Made by a program: the position numbers and the translations under genes. DNA of 64,000 bases from Phoronis australis (Eukaryota; Phoronida; Phoronidae): the NCBI GenBank assembly GCA_002633005.1, contig NMRA01000050.1, positions 1,223,387-1,287,386 on the forward strand, in the 5' to 3' direction. Below, in pieces: positions 1 to 12,400 of this stretch (positions are counted from its first letter, which is position 1; each line of letters begins with the position of its first letter). The notes below the pieces were generated by a model, which was not told the origin of the DNA, did not search any database, and worked only from the letters and a program-made list of their open reading frames with translations.

Positions 1-156
1 AATGTGACAATTTGGAACATTTAAATGTGCTAAATGACATAAAACTCATTTTTAAATCGATTGGTTATCATTAAACCAAAAAATAAGTAGTTATTAGTGA
101 CGGCACTACTCTGTAACTGTTGATGATAACAGTGGCACCTGGCGATAACTTCGATT

Positions 157-282
157 GGACCGGAGTTAAGCGTTCATACTGCACCGCAGCGTCGACGCTG
201 CGGTCTTAAATCCACCTATTAACTGCGATGTTAACTGGAGCTCTTAACTGCGATCCAGGACCGGAGTTAAGCGTTCATACTG
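157..282. repeat. 25 bp direct repeat pair with an embedded 22 bp perfect palindrome
   Basis: The same 25 bases, beginning GGACCGGAGTTAAGCG, occur at 157-181 and 258-282. Between them, 183-204 is a perfect 22 bp palindrome centred on GTCGAC. Each direct repeat is followed by an ACCGCA string. This looks like the end of a degenerate DNA transposon, but the family is not recognised and no matching end was found elsewhere. Confidence 0.5.
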
Positions 283-699
283 ACCGCAACTCCCCAAACC
301 ATCGACGCGTCGACGTTAGTATGAAAGGCCCTTAAGAGTGGCATGACGACACAGAACTCTGCTGGTGTATTTGTGAATAAGGCGAGTGACCAAACAGCAC
401 AAACTGTGTGTATGATTCCAGTTTGGTGTTCACGGTACGGCTACGAAATCGGCTCTGGAAAGTTAGTGCAGGGAAGTTGGTACTGGAACGTAAAATTAAG
501 ATATACAATTCATAAAGCATGAATTAAAATTCACAGATTTCGTTCTCTCCTCAGTTTCGTGGCTTTGGTTCACGGGGGGTTGGCCCGGTTGACAAATACG
601 CTGTATTGTATGTCATGGCGGTCTACATTCCGTTGCAAAAATCATGGGCGGCGCACCATAGTGGATGAGGGTAGACAAACGCTCTGCTGGCTGACCTAA

Positions 700-1120
700 G
701 TCTCACTCGATAAATCGCAGAGTAATTTAAGAGTTTGTTCGGGCCACATTGGACACTGACCTTTACCCAGTTTGTTAATATCCAGAGCTAAATCATTTAT
801 AAATAATGCAAAGAGTGTCGGTGATAAAACGTCCCCCTGACGGACACCATTTTCAGGAGTGAACCAACCACTATACAGAGTGCCATTTAATCGTATACAG
901 TTCAACGGACTTTTGTAAATCATACGAATTGCATCATACATTCAACCATTAATATTATACTGCAGTAATTTAAAAAACAGAAGTTCATGGTTCGTCAAGT
1001 CAAAAGCTTTTTTCATGTTCACAAATGTCACAAATTAATGTAGAAAGGTTAGACGACTTTCTTGTTTGAATAATTGATGACAGGACATATAAGTGATCAA
1101 TGCAGGACCGTTGGCTTCGA
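700..1120 (-). pseudogene. Non-LTR retrotransposon reverse transcriptase fragment
   Basis: Reading the minus strand, a frameshifted fragment resembles the finger/palm part of a LINE reverse transcriptase. Near 1115-1040 is a block like the GFR..RSC.DHL region before motif A. Motif A is degraded to MKKAFD at about 1005. An in-frame TGA stands where tryptophan is expected near 943. The open part at 700-941 carries the strong motif GVRQGDVLSPTLFALFINDL. The YADD catalytic motif and the flanking domains are not seen. Stops and frameshifts mark it as dead. The RT assignment is firm; the clade is not determined. Confidence 0.8.
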
Positions 1121-1135
1121 AAAGCATTTTGCTCG

Positions 1136-1408
1136 TCAACTAAAATATTGTATGTAGAGGTTAGCAAATCTCAGGTACTTGTGGTGTCCAGCTGCAGCAA
1201 ATATTGGTAAGGCATCCCCAACATCTTGCAGCTGATCATTCCAAGACCGAGTGCTATTTGCCTTGATCGTTACCCGAGCAGTATGGAGCATTTGTTTTGG
1301 ACTGTGTACTAAGTTCAGACTTCTTCGTCTCAAGATTGTCGATGATCTGCACAATTGCGGCTGGTTGTGAGGCACTTCAGACAGATGTTGACATTTTCCC
1401 CTGTTCAT
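1136..1408 (-). pseudogene. Open fragment of an unidentified element protein
   Basis: A 90-codon open stretch on the minus strand contains the block PIFAAAGHHKY. It resembles a short conserved block (aromatic-F-A-A-A-G-H) I associate with uncharacterised transposon-linked proteins of marine invertebrates. No flanking domain or splice structure supports a host gene. It lies directly upstream, in reading direction, of the decayed RT and could belong to the same or an adjacent inserted element. The assignment is tentative. Confidence 0.25.
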
Positions 1409-1409
1409 A

Positions 1410-2435
1410 AGTACACCCAGTAGAGCATAAACCGTTGTAAAACCTTTTGTTGCAATTTGTTGTGGGCCGGGTGGCTATTTGTCACAAATTGACTAGTTCA
1501 AATGGCAAGTTTTTAATTTATGAATGAATTCGCATGCGTGAGAAGAGATTAATAAAGTCCTGAAATTAAGTTAATTTACACAACTAGTTTTTCGTGATCG
1601 TTTTACGAGCGTAGTGAATGGACGGTATTTTAGGCGAGCTGCATGATTTCGTCCCAATTTAGATTCGTGAATTTCCAAGCGGCAGAAAACATGAACAATC
1701 TCTCGTTGCAATCATGTTTAAATGTGTCGATTTTCTACCACACTATGTGACCATTACGTGGGTGTCAAGAAGTTCGTTACTTTGAGATCCCGACGAAGAC
1801 GCTTCGTGTTTCCTGTTTCCGAGCAGCACGTGTCAACAAAAACGGGTAACTACACAGGAAGTTTTGGTTCAAAACAAGGCAACAGTTTATTCAAGTCAAG
1901 AATACGCAATTGCCAGTGTTTGTTTGCCCGGGGACTGCTGCTTTGGCCTTGACTTGCTACAACTGGTGGAACAATATAGCCAAAATTCCAGGCCATGACA
2001 CTGACCGATACTGCTGAAGGCTACGTGATAGGCATTCTTACACGTCTCAGAACCATTCGGAGAGGTAATTACAAATCTTCTAGCCAATAAATGCATAATT
2101 ATAGGACTACTCTATTATTGCACGCCCAGCAAGAATCGGCCTCATAGAACCTCTAACACGTTCTAGGCATTGGGTTCTTGAGCTGTGTAGGAGCTATAAA
2201 AAAGACTTCAAGAATTCTTAGACGTGACAATCTTATTTTGATGATTTCCGTCTAGTTCATACATGTATGTGTACAGAAATGACAAAATGTTGAAGTTAAA
2301 AAGTGAAAAGTTTTTAGTAATTATTGATCAAAATATTATCTCAGACAGTGTAACACAAGTCTCCCTCTCGTAGTCACATTTAAGCCTTGTTGATTATACT
2401 AAGGAAAAGGAACAAGAAAACAATACAAAAACAAC
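1410..2435. other. Intergenic, nothing recognised
   Basis: No exon-like, RNA or transposon feature could be supported here. Short open frames at 1722-1952 and 1896-2096 overlap on opposite strands and show no family resemblance. Confidence 0.5.
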
Positions 2436-2545
2436 GGTAATGGTCTGATATAACGTGCCCAAATTTTGAAAAACAGTTTTCTCCACTAAGTAACGAGCAT
2501 CAAACTGGTTCTCGAAATGCGGGCACGTTATATCAGACTATTGCC
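2436..2545. repeat. 110 bp hairpin element with 25 bp inverted ends
   Basis: Bases 2436-2460 and the reverse complement of 2521-2545 match at about 23 of 25 positions; the shared core is CTGATATAACGTGCCC. About 60 bp lie between the arms. Size and symmetry fit a MITE or an isolated foldback. No other copy was noticed in the window. Confidence 0.65.
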
Positions 2546-3368
2546 AAATAACAGTTTTTTGTTCCACTTAGATTTTAGTCTTGACAAATATGTTTGATAA
2601 TTTATTAAAGACAAAATCACAGTAACTGCTTGCAGGCAAGTTATACATACTCCCTTGGATTCATTTTTGTTGAATCTGTATGAAATAAGTTTTCATGGGA
2701 TGCATTACGCCCCTCCCTCCCCGCCACTCATTTCAGTGGTGAGCCGCCCATTTTTTAGTTAAGACCAAAATTACTGGAACTTTATACATACTACTAGGGA
2801 AAGAGGTACATATTATCTCATGAGATCGTTTTGTTACAGTTTGTGCAAACTGAATTTTGACGCAAACTATCAGTCTGTTTCACTGATGAATAGTCACGTA
2901 AGAATTAAGACAGAAATTTGGACTAACCCAACACATAACAATTTCTGGAAAACAATTACAGCTCATTTAAGCAAATAAACGCATAACTGCAGGTTACCCA
3001 AATAATTTCTTTGAATTATTTAGGACCGTGATACACTCATAAATCATTGCCTAAATTCACCCTTTTTCAGCAATTATCAAGCGGGAACAAATTTCTGTCT
3101 TGAGTCTTAAGTCAATTTCATGAAACGGGTCCCAGCTTTACGTATTACCAAATGTTGACCTTTCAGCTGACGTCATTTTTCTCCAATAGACAGACTAATT
3201 TTTGTTATTCTGGCTTCACTAATTGATAATAAGGGACATGATTGTTTTTCATTCCCTGGAAACATTCCGAAAACCGTTTATGCCAAGGCATTGCACTGTC
3301 TGACTCTACATGGTCAGATTTAGGGTCAATAACCTAAAGCAACTTAAACCAAATCGTTTTAACGGTAC

Positions 3369-4927
3369 TTAAAGGAGCATGCCACCCAAAAAAAACAATC
3401 TAATTTGTATCAGTTTAGATCGAGTAGTTCTACTCCATAACGACACGTGCGGTTGCGTTACCTGACACCTGACGGCAGACGGAGGTGTTGAAATTATTCA
3501 ATTACGTCATCGGTTTCACACGCATTCTGTTCAACACGGGTTACTGGTGTCAGCTAATACACCGAGTTCTTACAAAAACGTGTTGTTTTATGTTTTATTT
3601 CGCTCTTACGGATTTATTGGTATTTGGACACACCTACAAAGTTCGGCAGGCCAATAAGGTCCGTAGCAGGAGTTTGAGGTATGTTCGGAGATAATTTCTA
3701 AGTATATTCCGTGAGATACAGACAAGAGAACCTAGATCTGTGTTGTTTAGACTTGTGATTTTCTGAGTTCTAAACACAAAACGCTTGTTATCCCGGCCAG
3801 TGGCTCGGAAACTGATCAGACATCACGAACTAACCAGCCAAAGTTCAGTGGAAACTAAAGTTCCAGTCAAGAAAATACTATACTAGTGAGCCAAAGTAAT
3901 GTGCACGTGATTATGTTGGTGAATTAGCCACGAAACTGCAAATCTATTTACTCGTCGGCGGCCACGAATTCAGTTCCGCTTTGGCCACAGCACCGTCAGG
4001 GCAGAAGTTGTACATTGACAATCATTATTTGAGTAATGTATATGTAAATAAAGATTCCCCTAACATCTGGTCGTGGGGTGGAAATCGAGTTGTTTCACAA
4101 CAGTTTCTGCCAGCAAACACTAAATTAGCATGAGCTCACACGGCTTCGCGGTGTACCGTCAATTAGTTTTATTGCACCTAAAGCAGTGATTTATTCATTG
4201 CTGGTTTATCAAATCATTTCGTACACTCACGAACACTCCAAAGGCATTACAAATTGCATCTAATGAGACAGACATTGTTTCAGTTTTATATAAGTATTGG
4301 TTAGGGTGAGAATAATTCATTTTGAAACAGAACTCTCAGTAATAAACGCCAACATGGCAACTCGCAATCCCGACTTAGGACGAGCTAGAACGGCTCATCA
4401 ATCCCGACTTCGCAGGTGGATCGTTAAGTTTTACAGGCTATCAATTCGAACAGGAATACAGTGATGAAGAAATATTAGAGACAGGCGCCGTGAACAAGCT
4501 CAGACAACGGAACGTATGGAGTTATTTGGTAACCCGGCATTCGTGAGGCACTGTCGACCGTCGTCTGCAGGCCACAGATACGGAGATGTTTCACGGCCTC
4601 ATACTTGCTATTTACAGCGTACATTTCATTCTTCACTACCATGAGCCACTTTCTAAGCATTTCGAACTCTCGAGGAAGAAAAAAAAAACGATATACTCCC
4701 TTTCCTCGCGGCTGCTTAGTTCGGACAAATGGGAACGATACACCGCAACATAGCGACATTCACTCTGCATATGAACCACTGACGTCGCTAGCGTCGTTTC
4801 TCACCTTCCTCACAGGTTAACGCGGCACCTCTTGGCAAGGTAAGGTCGACCGTATGCGAGGTGATGTGGAAATAGACCGATTAAGACGTCAAAAAGACTA
4901 ATTAAATCGGGTGGCATTCGCCTTTAA
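3369..4927. mobile_element. TTAA-flanked DNA transposon, Kolobok-like, about 1.56 kb
   Basis: The left end at 3369 reads TTAAAGGAGCATGCCACCC. The right end at 4927, reverse-complemented, reads TTAAAGGCGAATGCCACCC. The inverted ends are thus about 15 bp inside a TTAA on each side. TTAA duplication with a purine-purine terminus (AG) is the pattern known for Kolobok elements; piggyBac also uses TTAA but normally starts CCY. The internal left part is shared with the copy at 5351, and both ends are shared with the 208 bp element at 38841-39048. No intact transposase is present. Family assignment is inference from the ends. Confidence 0.6.
4475..4759 (-). pseudogene. Degenerate THAP-like zinc-finger fragment inside the TTAA element
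   Basis: This minus-strand open fragment has the spacing of a THAP DNA-binding domain: a cysteine pair near the N-terminus, an FFLP block, an RKW block followed by lysines, and a VKHL block where C-x-x-H-F is expected, with the cysteine lost. THAP domains are known in several cut-and-paste transposases, including Kolobok and P. That would fit the TTAA ends of the surrounding element. The match is weak and the metal ligands are incomplete. Confidence 0.3.
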
Positions 4928-5350
4928 ATTTAGTCTTACAATCTTGGAGTTCTTACTCTGGTACCCGCGGTGGATATATAATCTACTTCTACTGCAGTCA
5001 CCAAAAATGGAATTATCAGTCTGACTAGACTTCGTTTTAGTCTATTTTGACTCATGGCTGTTCATAATCTGACCGTGGCTAACTTTACAACGAAAGGTGG
5101 CGCTCCTATCAATGGCACAATCCCCCCACCCCACTAAGCCTATTTCGTTTTCACCTCCACGTTCTTGTTGACTACCACTGTTTTATAACCTTGCACTCTG
5201 TGTTAGCCATCGAGATCACCAAGGTCATGTAAAAATGCTATGACTGATATGAACAACTTTAAAGCACATAAAATCACAGCGGTATTTGTAAGGTCTGTCT
5301 GATGGCACAACATTAATTTATATATAAATTTCACCTGTTTTTTTGTATTC

Positions 5351-6115
5351 TTAAAGGAGAATGCCACCCAAAAATCAACCTATTTGGCATCAATTTAGAT
5401 CAAGTAGTTCCACTCGATAACAGCAAGTTCAGTTGTTTTACCTGACTCCTGACAGCAGACTGAGGTGTTGAAATTAACTACTGACGCGATCGGTTCAAAC
5501 GCAGTCTGTTCAGCCGTTCACAACACGCTTACTGGTGTCAACTTATCGCTTGAATTCATCGTTTTACATCAATAAATCATCAAAATTGGATTCAAAACCC
5601 GTACAAATACATCGAATAGTCTTGAACAAGCGTGTTGTTTTATTTCACTGTTACGGATTTTTAAGTATTTGAACGTTCCGTAGCCTATAGAGTTCGCCGT
5701 AGGCCAATTTATCATGGTCGATTGCGGGAGTTTGGGACAGTTGGGTGGTCAGTTCGAATCATTATCTGTGTGTTGTAGTTTTAGACTCGCGATTTTTTTT
5801 AGTTCTAAAGACACAAAACGCTTGTTATTGCAGCCAGTGGCTCGGAACCAGACCCGATCAGGCCCGGCGGTCGCCCGGTCGGGTTGGACATCGCGAACAT
5901 AACCAGCTTAGTTGGAAACTAAACATGTGGTCACAAAAAGACTATAATAGTGAGCCAAAGAAATAATGTGCACGTAATTATTTTGGTGAATTAGCCACGA
6001 AATTGAAAACCTACATGCTTGTCGGGGGCCGTGAAGTCACTGAGGTTCCCCAATTCCACAGAACCGTCAGGGCAAAAGTTGTACAGCAACAATGATTTGA
6101 GAAACATTATTTAAA
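5351..6115 (+). mobile_element. Second, one-ended copy of the TTAA element
   Basis: It begins TTAAAGGAGAATGCCACCC at 5351 and follows the left part of the 3369 element for roughly 700 bp. Shared landmarks include GAGGTGTTGAAATTA, AAACGCTTGTTAT, CCAGTGGCTCGGAA and a block ending ACCGTCAGGGCA. Similarity fades near 6110, and no matching right end was seen downstream, so the copy looks truncated. Confidence 0.6.
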
Positions 6116-6239
6116 ATTTGGCTGACGGTGAGGCCAGTGGTCTGTTACTGAAAAAGGGGAAACAAATCCGCACTTTTTCAGCAAACAACTGTTTTTTTTA
6201 GGCCATTTACCGGTACATATTCTCCTATCATTTTGCTCT

Positions 6240-6400
6240 TTACAGTGGCGGATTTAGAGGGGGGCAAGGGGGCCGTGGCCCGCCTAAAATTCTCCCAGAT
6301 TCCGTTTGGCAGTACGGGGGTGCCAATGTCTGACGGGCAAAATCTTGGCTAATATTCTGCCCTGCCCCCCCCCCCCAACTCAAAATCCTGGATCCTCCCT
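6240..6400 (+). repeat. hAT-type MITE end
   Basis: The string CAGTGGCGGATTTAGAGGGG followed by G- and C-rich runs is the typical 5' end of hAT-derived MITEs (CAGTGGCGGATCC-type ends) in invertebrate genomes. A run of C at 6365-6377 and CCTGGATCCTCCC follow. Related sequence occurs near 61600 and 62640. Confidence 0.45.
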
Positions 6401-6429
6401 TGCTTTACTCAGATGGGAAATGATTCGTA

Positions 6430-8215
6430 TGCTTACAACTTTTATTACTGACACTACGTCATTTTTTCAGACGTGGCCCATGAACTTGTTGTCCGCACGG
6501 CGGTTAACTACCCGAGTCACGTGAAATTCTGGGCTTTTTAATGCAACTCATTTCAGGTCAAGCAAATGATCAAAACAATATGACGTTGTGTGAGAAAAAA
6601 ATTCGTTTTGACACCAGAATATGGTTTCTAGTGGCATAGGCCTTTTGGTGATCCATCTGAAGAGAAAATTAATAAAATCTTGTAAAAAGGTTCCTCAGTT
6701 GAACAAAGTGTTCTGTGTCTTTAAACCCACCAAATTGTCTATGAGAGTGTCTCGAATGAAGTGTAAAACACCACACTTTTATTACAATAATATAGTCTCT
6801 GACTGATTGTAGGCATTGCCCCAAAATTTTATGTTGGCTTGCTAACACGGCGTTTCACTCAGCGCATAAACTAAATTAAAACATGCGACAGCAGTGCCAT
6901 TTATCGACAATCGTTTGCTACTCAGTTCGTGATTGATTTTGACAGTAGTTGACTTCCAATATCTGAGATCGCCTGTGCTTCTGTCTGTCAGCACGGGCGA
7001 TAGTTAAAGTTCTAACCGAAGCGTTTATGTCTCTATAATCGTGTAAATACGTTTATTAAAGCGTTCACCTCCTTCCTGTTGACCATTCGGTCTAAAACTC
7101 CCGGGTGTACCAAGAAGCGCGTCACCATGCGCAAATGCCATGAAGGCGATAAAGGGAACCATCTTGGATACTTTTATATAGATGACTCCGATGTCTACAC
7201 AAAAAGCGAAGCAGTTCACGTATGCGGACTAAGCTGGTGTTCATCGGAATCATTTATGTGGATTTAATTTTTGTGATAAGTGATGTCATATCTTTAATGA
7301 ATAGTCAAGCAGATAGTATTGGAGAGAAAAGTGATTTTCCAAGATCAGCCTCAAGAAGTACATGCAATCGAAAATGGAACTCCAGCAGCCCCAGTCTAAC
7401 GCGCTGTTGTCTTAGCTAAGTCCCACTAAACAAATACATAGGGGCAGCTCAAACGCATACTTGTAATGTCATCAACTTTGAGTTCAGCAAATGTCTGGCA
7501 TACGACAGCGTGTTGACGATTTGAATTAAAATCTAAAAAACAACGGATTGTGTTGTTACGTAGACTTGGTCAATGCTAATAACTCCAATAAGTTCATCCT
7601 ATGCACCACTAATTTTAAAATTTAATTTGCTGTAAAAGCGATGATATCTCTCTAAGTTTTCTAAATTTTATGCGTAAAAATTGTATCTTGGGCAAACAGC
7701 TCAAATCAATTGCCAGCAAACAGCAAGTCAACTACGAAGGACTAGATTCCAAAGGGCAGTTCTAAGAAAATTGACTTAAAGAGAAATATTAAATTTCAGT
7801 CAATTTTACGATAATTTTGCCCTAATTCCGTTTCAAGAAAGACATGTAAAGTTTGACTTAAGTTTTGGATTTAATTTTTCTGTTAAATTTAACTAATTCA
7901 CCGGACGTGGAATTTTCAAAGCTTGGAAGTTGAGACAAATCTTAGACTTAAGTGAAAAATGAACTTAAAAGTCACTTTCTTGGAATGAGCTTCTGGTAAT
8001 CACTGTTTTACACTTTAGAAAATATTAAATCAAAAGAAAACAGCTGGATCGATGTTATATGTTATTTGCGAATTTTGCAACAGTTTTTGACAGTGTTTAC
8101 TGTAAGCTATGGTTTAGAAAGTTGCATTTTGACCTGTTTAGTTGGATAAAAAACAAACTTAAATTTGTCATTTTGGTCTCTTTGTCTTTTACAATACCTG
8201 TCATAATTGTCCGTA
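6430..8215. other. Intergenic, nothing firm
   Basis: No gene or repeat family could be supported. A stretch around 8059-8160 (plus) faintly resembles RT motif A and is treated under rejected observations. Confidence 0.4.
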
Positions 8216-8219
8216 CCGT

Positions 8220-8278
8220 GACAACATTGTACTTGCGTTGCCAGGACAACATTGTACTTGCGTTGCCAGGACAACATT
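8220..8278. repeat. 25 bp tandem repeat, 2.4 copies
   Basis: The unit beginning GACAACATTGTACTTGCG runs at 8220-8244, exactly again at 8245-8269, and then partially at 8270-8278. Confidence 0.85.
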
Positions 8279-8289
8279 CTATTTTCAGT

Positions 8290-9480
8290 GACCGAGGAGT
8301 TTATTAGTGTTGGCTACCCCTAAAATTGTAATTTCGAAAAAGTTTGGTTCGCACGTGATTTCGCTGTTCCTGATGGCAACGGAAATAGAACCTTATCACT
8401 GTTAGGAATATCGTGAGACTGATTTTTGAGAGTGAAAAGCTTCATTCGATTTTTATTTCAGCCAGCTAAACAGGACGAATTGACGTCCGTAGATATTCTT
8501 AAAGGGAGACTATCCATTTTATTACCAAAAACATATTCTGTGATTCTTGTAGGACGGAATATTCATTTTGAAGTAATTAGCTCAGTGTTAAACTAGTGGA
8601 AATTTCTACACTAGAGGCTCTAAGAGAAGTTTAATTCGAACGGACAGACAGTTGCAAATACAACTCAGATACTCAGATATTAAATATTATCAAAGATGAG
8701 TTGAAAAAGCATATCAAACTTAGACGGCTTGAGTATTTTGGTATTTTACTGGTATTTTTATATCAATAAAAATTATTGAATATTTAGTATTTATTGATTA
8801 AAAACTCTTTAAAGTGATTTGCTTTTCGCAGAGTATTTGAATTTTTTAATAAAACTAAAGCATACAAAGTAACGTTGGCACAATTGAGATTGTCAGCTCA
8901 CGATTCTATGACAGGAAAAGGTAGAGAGTTGGCAGAGGAAAGAGAATTTCGACACTGCGAACTTATGTTTAAAGGGTGCTATTGTCTTGTTTTTGAACAT
9001 ATACAACAAACCAGTCACATTTACCAAGATATTGAGAAAAAATAGTTTGCATAGATTTTTTTTTCATTTATTGGTCATCTTTTAAGCGTTCTATGCGTAC
9101 ACACAGGAAGGAATTAAAACCTTGTCCCATCATTCAGATTTTCAAAAACTAAGTCGCAGTTGTGAGTGTGTGTGTGTATGACTTCGCGAGGCTGAAAAAT
9201 CAGTTATGTTCAACGAGAACATTTTATGAAACACCCGGCTAAGGCTTCATAAAATAGTTGTCGTTCGCTGAATTTTCAATCTCGGGAAACCCTGGCATTA
9301 GGAGCTAGTGGAGATTCGATAACAAGGCGACTACGTGAATGAAAATGTGAATGGAAACTCCGACTAGAGAAAACATAACCGTCCGAAAGCTTTCGACGCG
9401 TACAGAAAACGAAGAATATTTTCGTGGACATGTTATGTTTCCCATAGTCAACCGATCGTCTGCTGTCCAGTTGGGTTCGT
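8290..9480. other. Gap downstream of the SOD-like gene
   Basis: No coding feature was recognised. The sequence is AT-rich and should include the 3' UTR of the minus-strand SOD-like gene. Confidence 0.4.
9067..9072 (-). terminator. Candidate polyadenylation signal for the SOD-like gene
   Basis: AATAAA on the minus strand, about 415 nt past the stop codon at 9488. Its position is plausible, but the hexamer is common in AT-rich sequence. Confidence 0.25.
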
Positions 9481-9487
9481 CTGCTTT

Positions 9488-12400
9488 CTAGTTATGCGGC
9501 CAGTCGTCGTGCCAGTTTTCACCAGGACTGCGCGCGATGACACAACAACCCATGTGATTTAGCTCGTCATCACCGGCTTTGTCTTTGTGGTTGTCAATCT
9601 ACAAAGAAATGTGCGCGCAAAGTGTTACAAAATGTCATCCGTACCACATATTCGCCTGTATGTGAAGCTTCAACTACATCCGGAATTCGGCATGTGCCCC
9701 TATATGCAAAACACCTGAATAAAATCCTAGGGGCAACCGCTAAAACATCACGTGAACAAGCACGACCTATCCTTCACAAAATAGTAAATATTGACGTGAA
9801 TTCACATTATACAGTTACTGACTGACTTTCATCGAGGTCATCGGGTTGGTATTTAGACCCCTAAAATGAGATGATGACCAAGGGGCAGCGGAGGTGATTA
9901 TCGTTACCTTAGTGGCCTGAAAACCAACATACAGTGTGTCGGAATCCGGGTTTATAACCGCATCTTTTGACCGTTGAAAAAAGAACGAATAGCATTAACA
10001 ATAGGCAACTGACATATAACGCGTTGGAATCATGAACAGATGAGTTCCACGTTGGTTCAAACATATCAAATATCACCCTTGGTGGCTGCAGGAGAGACTG
10101 AGAATTTGTGTAAAATGCGCCATTACGATTTTGGCACCTCATCACAAGAGGGCGCCCCGACTCATCATCTTACCACAAGAGCTCGACCTAGGATAGAGTG
10201 AACCCCGTGTAATGTGGCCACTTTATCATGGTATTCTTTCCTAATGTTCCCGTGTTCGTCGGCATGGAGCTCGCCAAAATCCCCCACGTGCCTGCAACAA
10301 GACAAATACAAACGCACGTCTACTAGGGTACCAGATGAAGATTGTGTTTAATAAAAAAATGACTGCGCATCAGAATAGGCTTACAGTGGTAATATTAAGA
10401 CTGCACCGCGTTCCACCTTCGTTTTCGCCTTTTCCAATAATTAAGTGATACTTTAAACTAGGAAGAAATAGGAAGACGTTGCCAATCGGGTACAATCAGG
10501 AATGCGAGTGTTTCACTCGAGTCCACGGTAAACCATGATAGGCCTAATACATCCTCGCCCGAAGACACCCCACTTCACAAACAGCTGCCCTGAAGCGTGA
10601 CGCATTCTCCTCTGCGACGTACCTCTCTTTGTCGTCATTAAGCCCGTGCTTCTTGTTCGTTGGGTTGTAATGTCCGCCGACTTTGGTGCAGTCGTTGATG
10701 ATATCGCCATACTCATGCACGTGCATACCATGGTCCGGCTGGTCTGACTTGAAGCCATGCAGCTCCACCTGATAGTGAAGTGGTCCGCCGTGTACCTACA
10801 GCAATAAGTGGAACTGACACTTGCACTTGACTCAGCTTTTTACCAGCAGTAGAAGGAGAGATAATGCCGATTCCGTAAATGAGTGTGCGCCCTACGTACT
10901 ATACCAAAGAAAACGTTGTTGGCCTTCGTGTCCGGTCAGCTGTCAAGTAGGTGGTACCTGACAGCTCTGTAATCCGGAATACACACGTCATTATTGGCCT
11001 ATCCGTAAAAAGGTCAACAAAAGTGAGAACCAGAATTAATTAAGAAAAAGACTCGACCAGACTACACCCGAGCGATCGAGTGATGGGAGTGACGCAACAT
11101 ATTCATCATGACGTTCAGTTAGAACAGCTCAAGGTGGAAACATCTCTAAATTGTGACCTTCTGCTTACCGTTGTTCCCTATGGGTCAGTGGATTAGAGCG
11201 CCCACAGGGTTAGCCAAAGGTCCCAGGTTCGAGTCCCGGTTTGGGCAGAAATCTTTTCAGATTGATACTCATTAAGTCACGTGACATGGCCATGGATGGC
11301 ATGCTTGCCAGACGAAGCATTTCCACGCCAGTTTATGATTTACATATTTGTATAAGCCCAATTCTTGTTGCAGTGTTTATACTGCGACAAGAGCGACGTC
11401 GCGCGACTGAAAGTGAAATGGAACATCATTCATTTCTTTGAGGTCGCCTCGCTTTATCGCGCTACTTGACCCAATCACAGCACAGAACTTTCCGTTTGAC
11501 TGGAACAATTTTGTTTGTTTCCTTTATAGACGCATTTTCATTCATTTGGTAAGACACTGCATGATTTATAACGTGAGGCGACGTCGCATTTCACTCTCGT
11601 TGCACCTATCGCTCGCGGGCAGTGACGCTGCAACAGGAATTCATTTGCATCAGATCCAATTTTTTCGGAACGCGAATAAAATCGCGCCGCTCACGTAGCT
11701 TGCCCGCGTGCAGTGCGGCCACGCCTTCAGTCATCGAGAATTAAAGGTCCTTCTAGCATTTTAGGACGTCAAACCACAAGATATCAGGTTTGATGTAATG
11801 ACCTATGACGAATAAGCAATAACTAAACGCGTCTTGTTCCATACTGAAGAGGAGGACCAGGACTGTGACCGAACCAGGAAACTCGACTGCATATATTTTA
11901 GGGCTTAAACGACTGTTTGATATTAGAAAATTGTGATCGGCCACCCCACCCCCTCATTGGTCCTACAGTATTTTTCGTTCTCCGTTTATCTAGGTTCGTC
12001 CAGTATATCCCCTGCACAACAGAGTCAGTCAACGTAAACACAGGTGAATCAGATATTTCAATCAGCCACCATCCTATTAGGACCAAACCTTACGTTTTGC
12101 TTAAACACGACTCTTCCGGTGAGATTTACACCTTGGCTGTGAACTGCATCAGGCACAATGTCACACTCGGCATAGTCGTAGCCTAAAATACAAAAACAAA
12201 GCATGTTGCAAGCAACTCAACACAAGAGGCCACTAAAGCATACAGGTCATCAGTTATAACCTAATCAAAGCAATCACTGCGTTTTACAACCGCTAGGACA
12301 TTCGTAGCATGCAGGTAGACTCTGTAGCTTTGTGGACCACCTTTTCAGACATTTCTGTGAAAAAAAATTCCGATGGTGACCCACAGGTGGCAACTAAAGC

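Noticed and set aside
8059-8160. Open stretch with FATVFDSVYCKL resembling RT motif A
   Set aside because: Only one short block matches; no other RT motif in order on either side.
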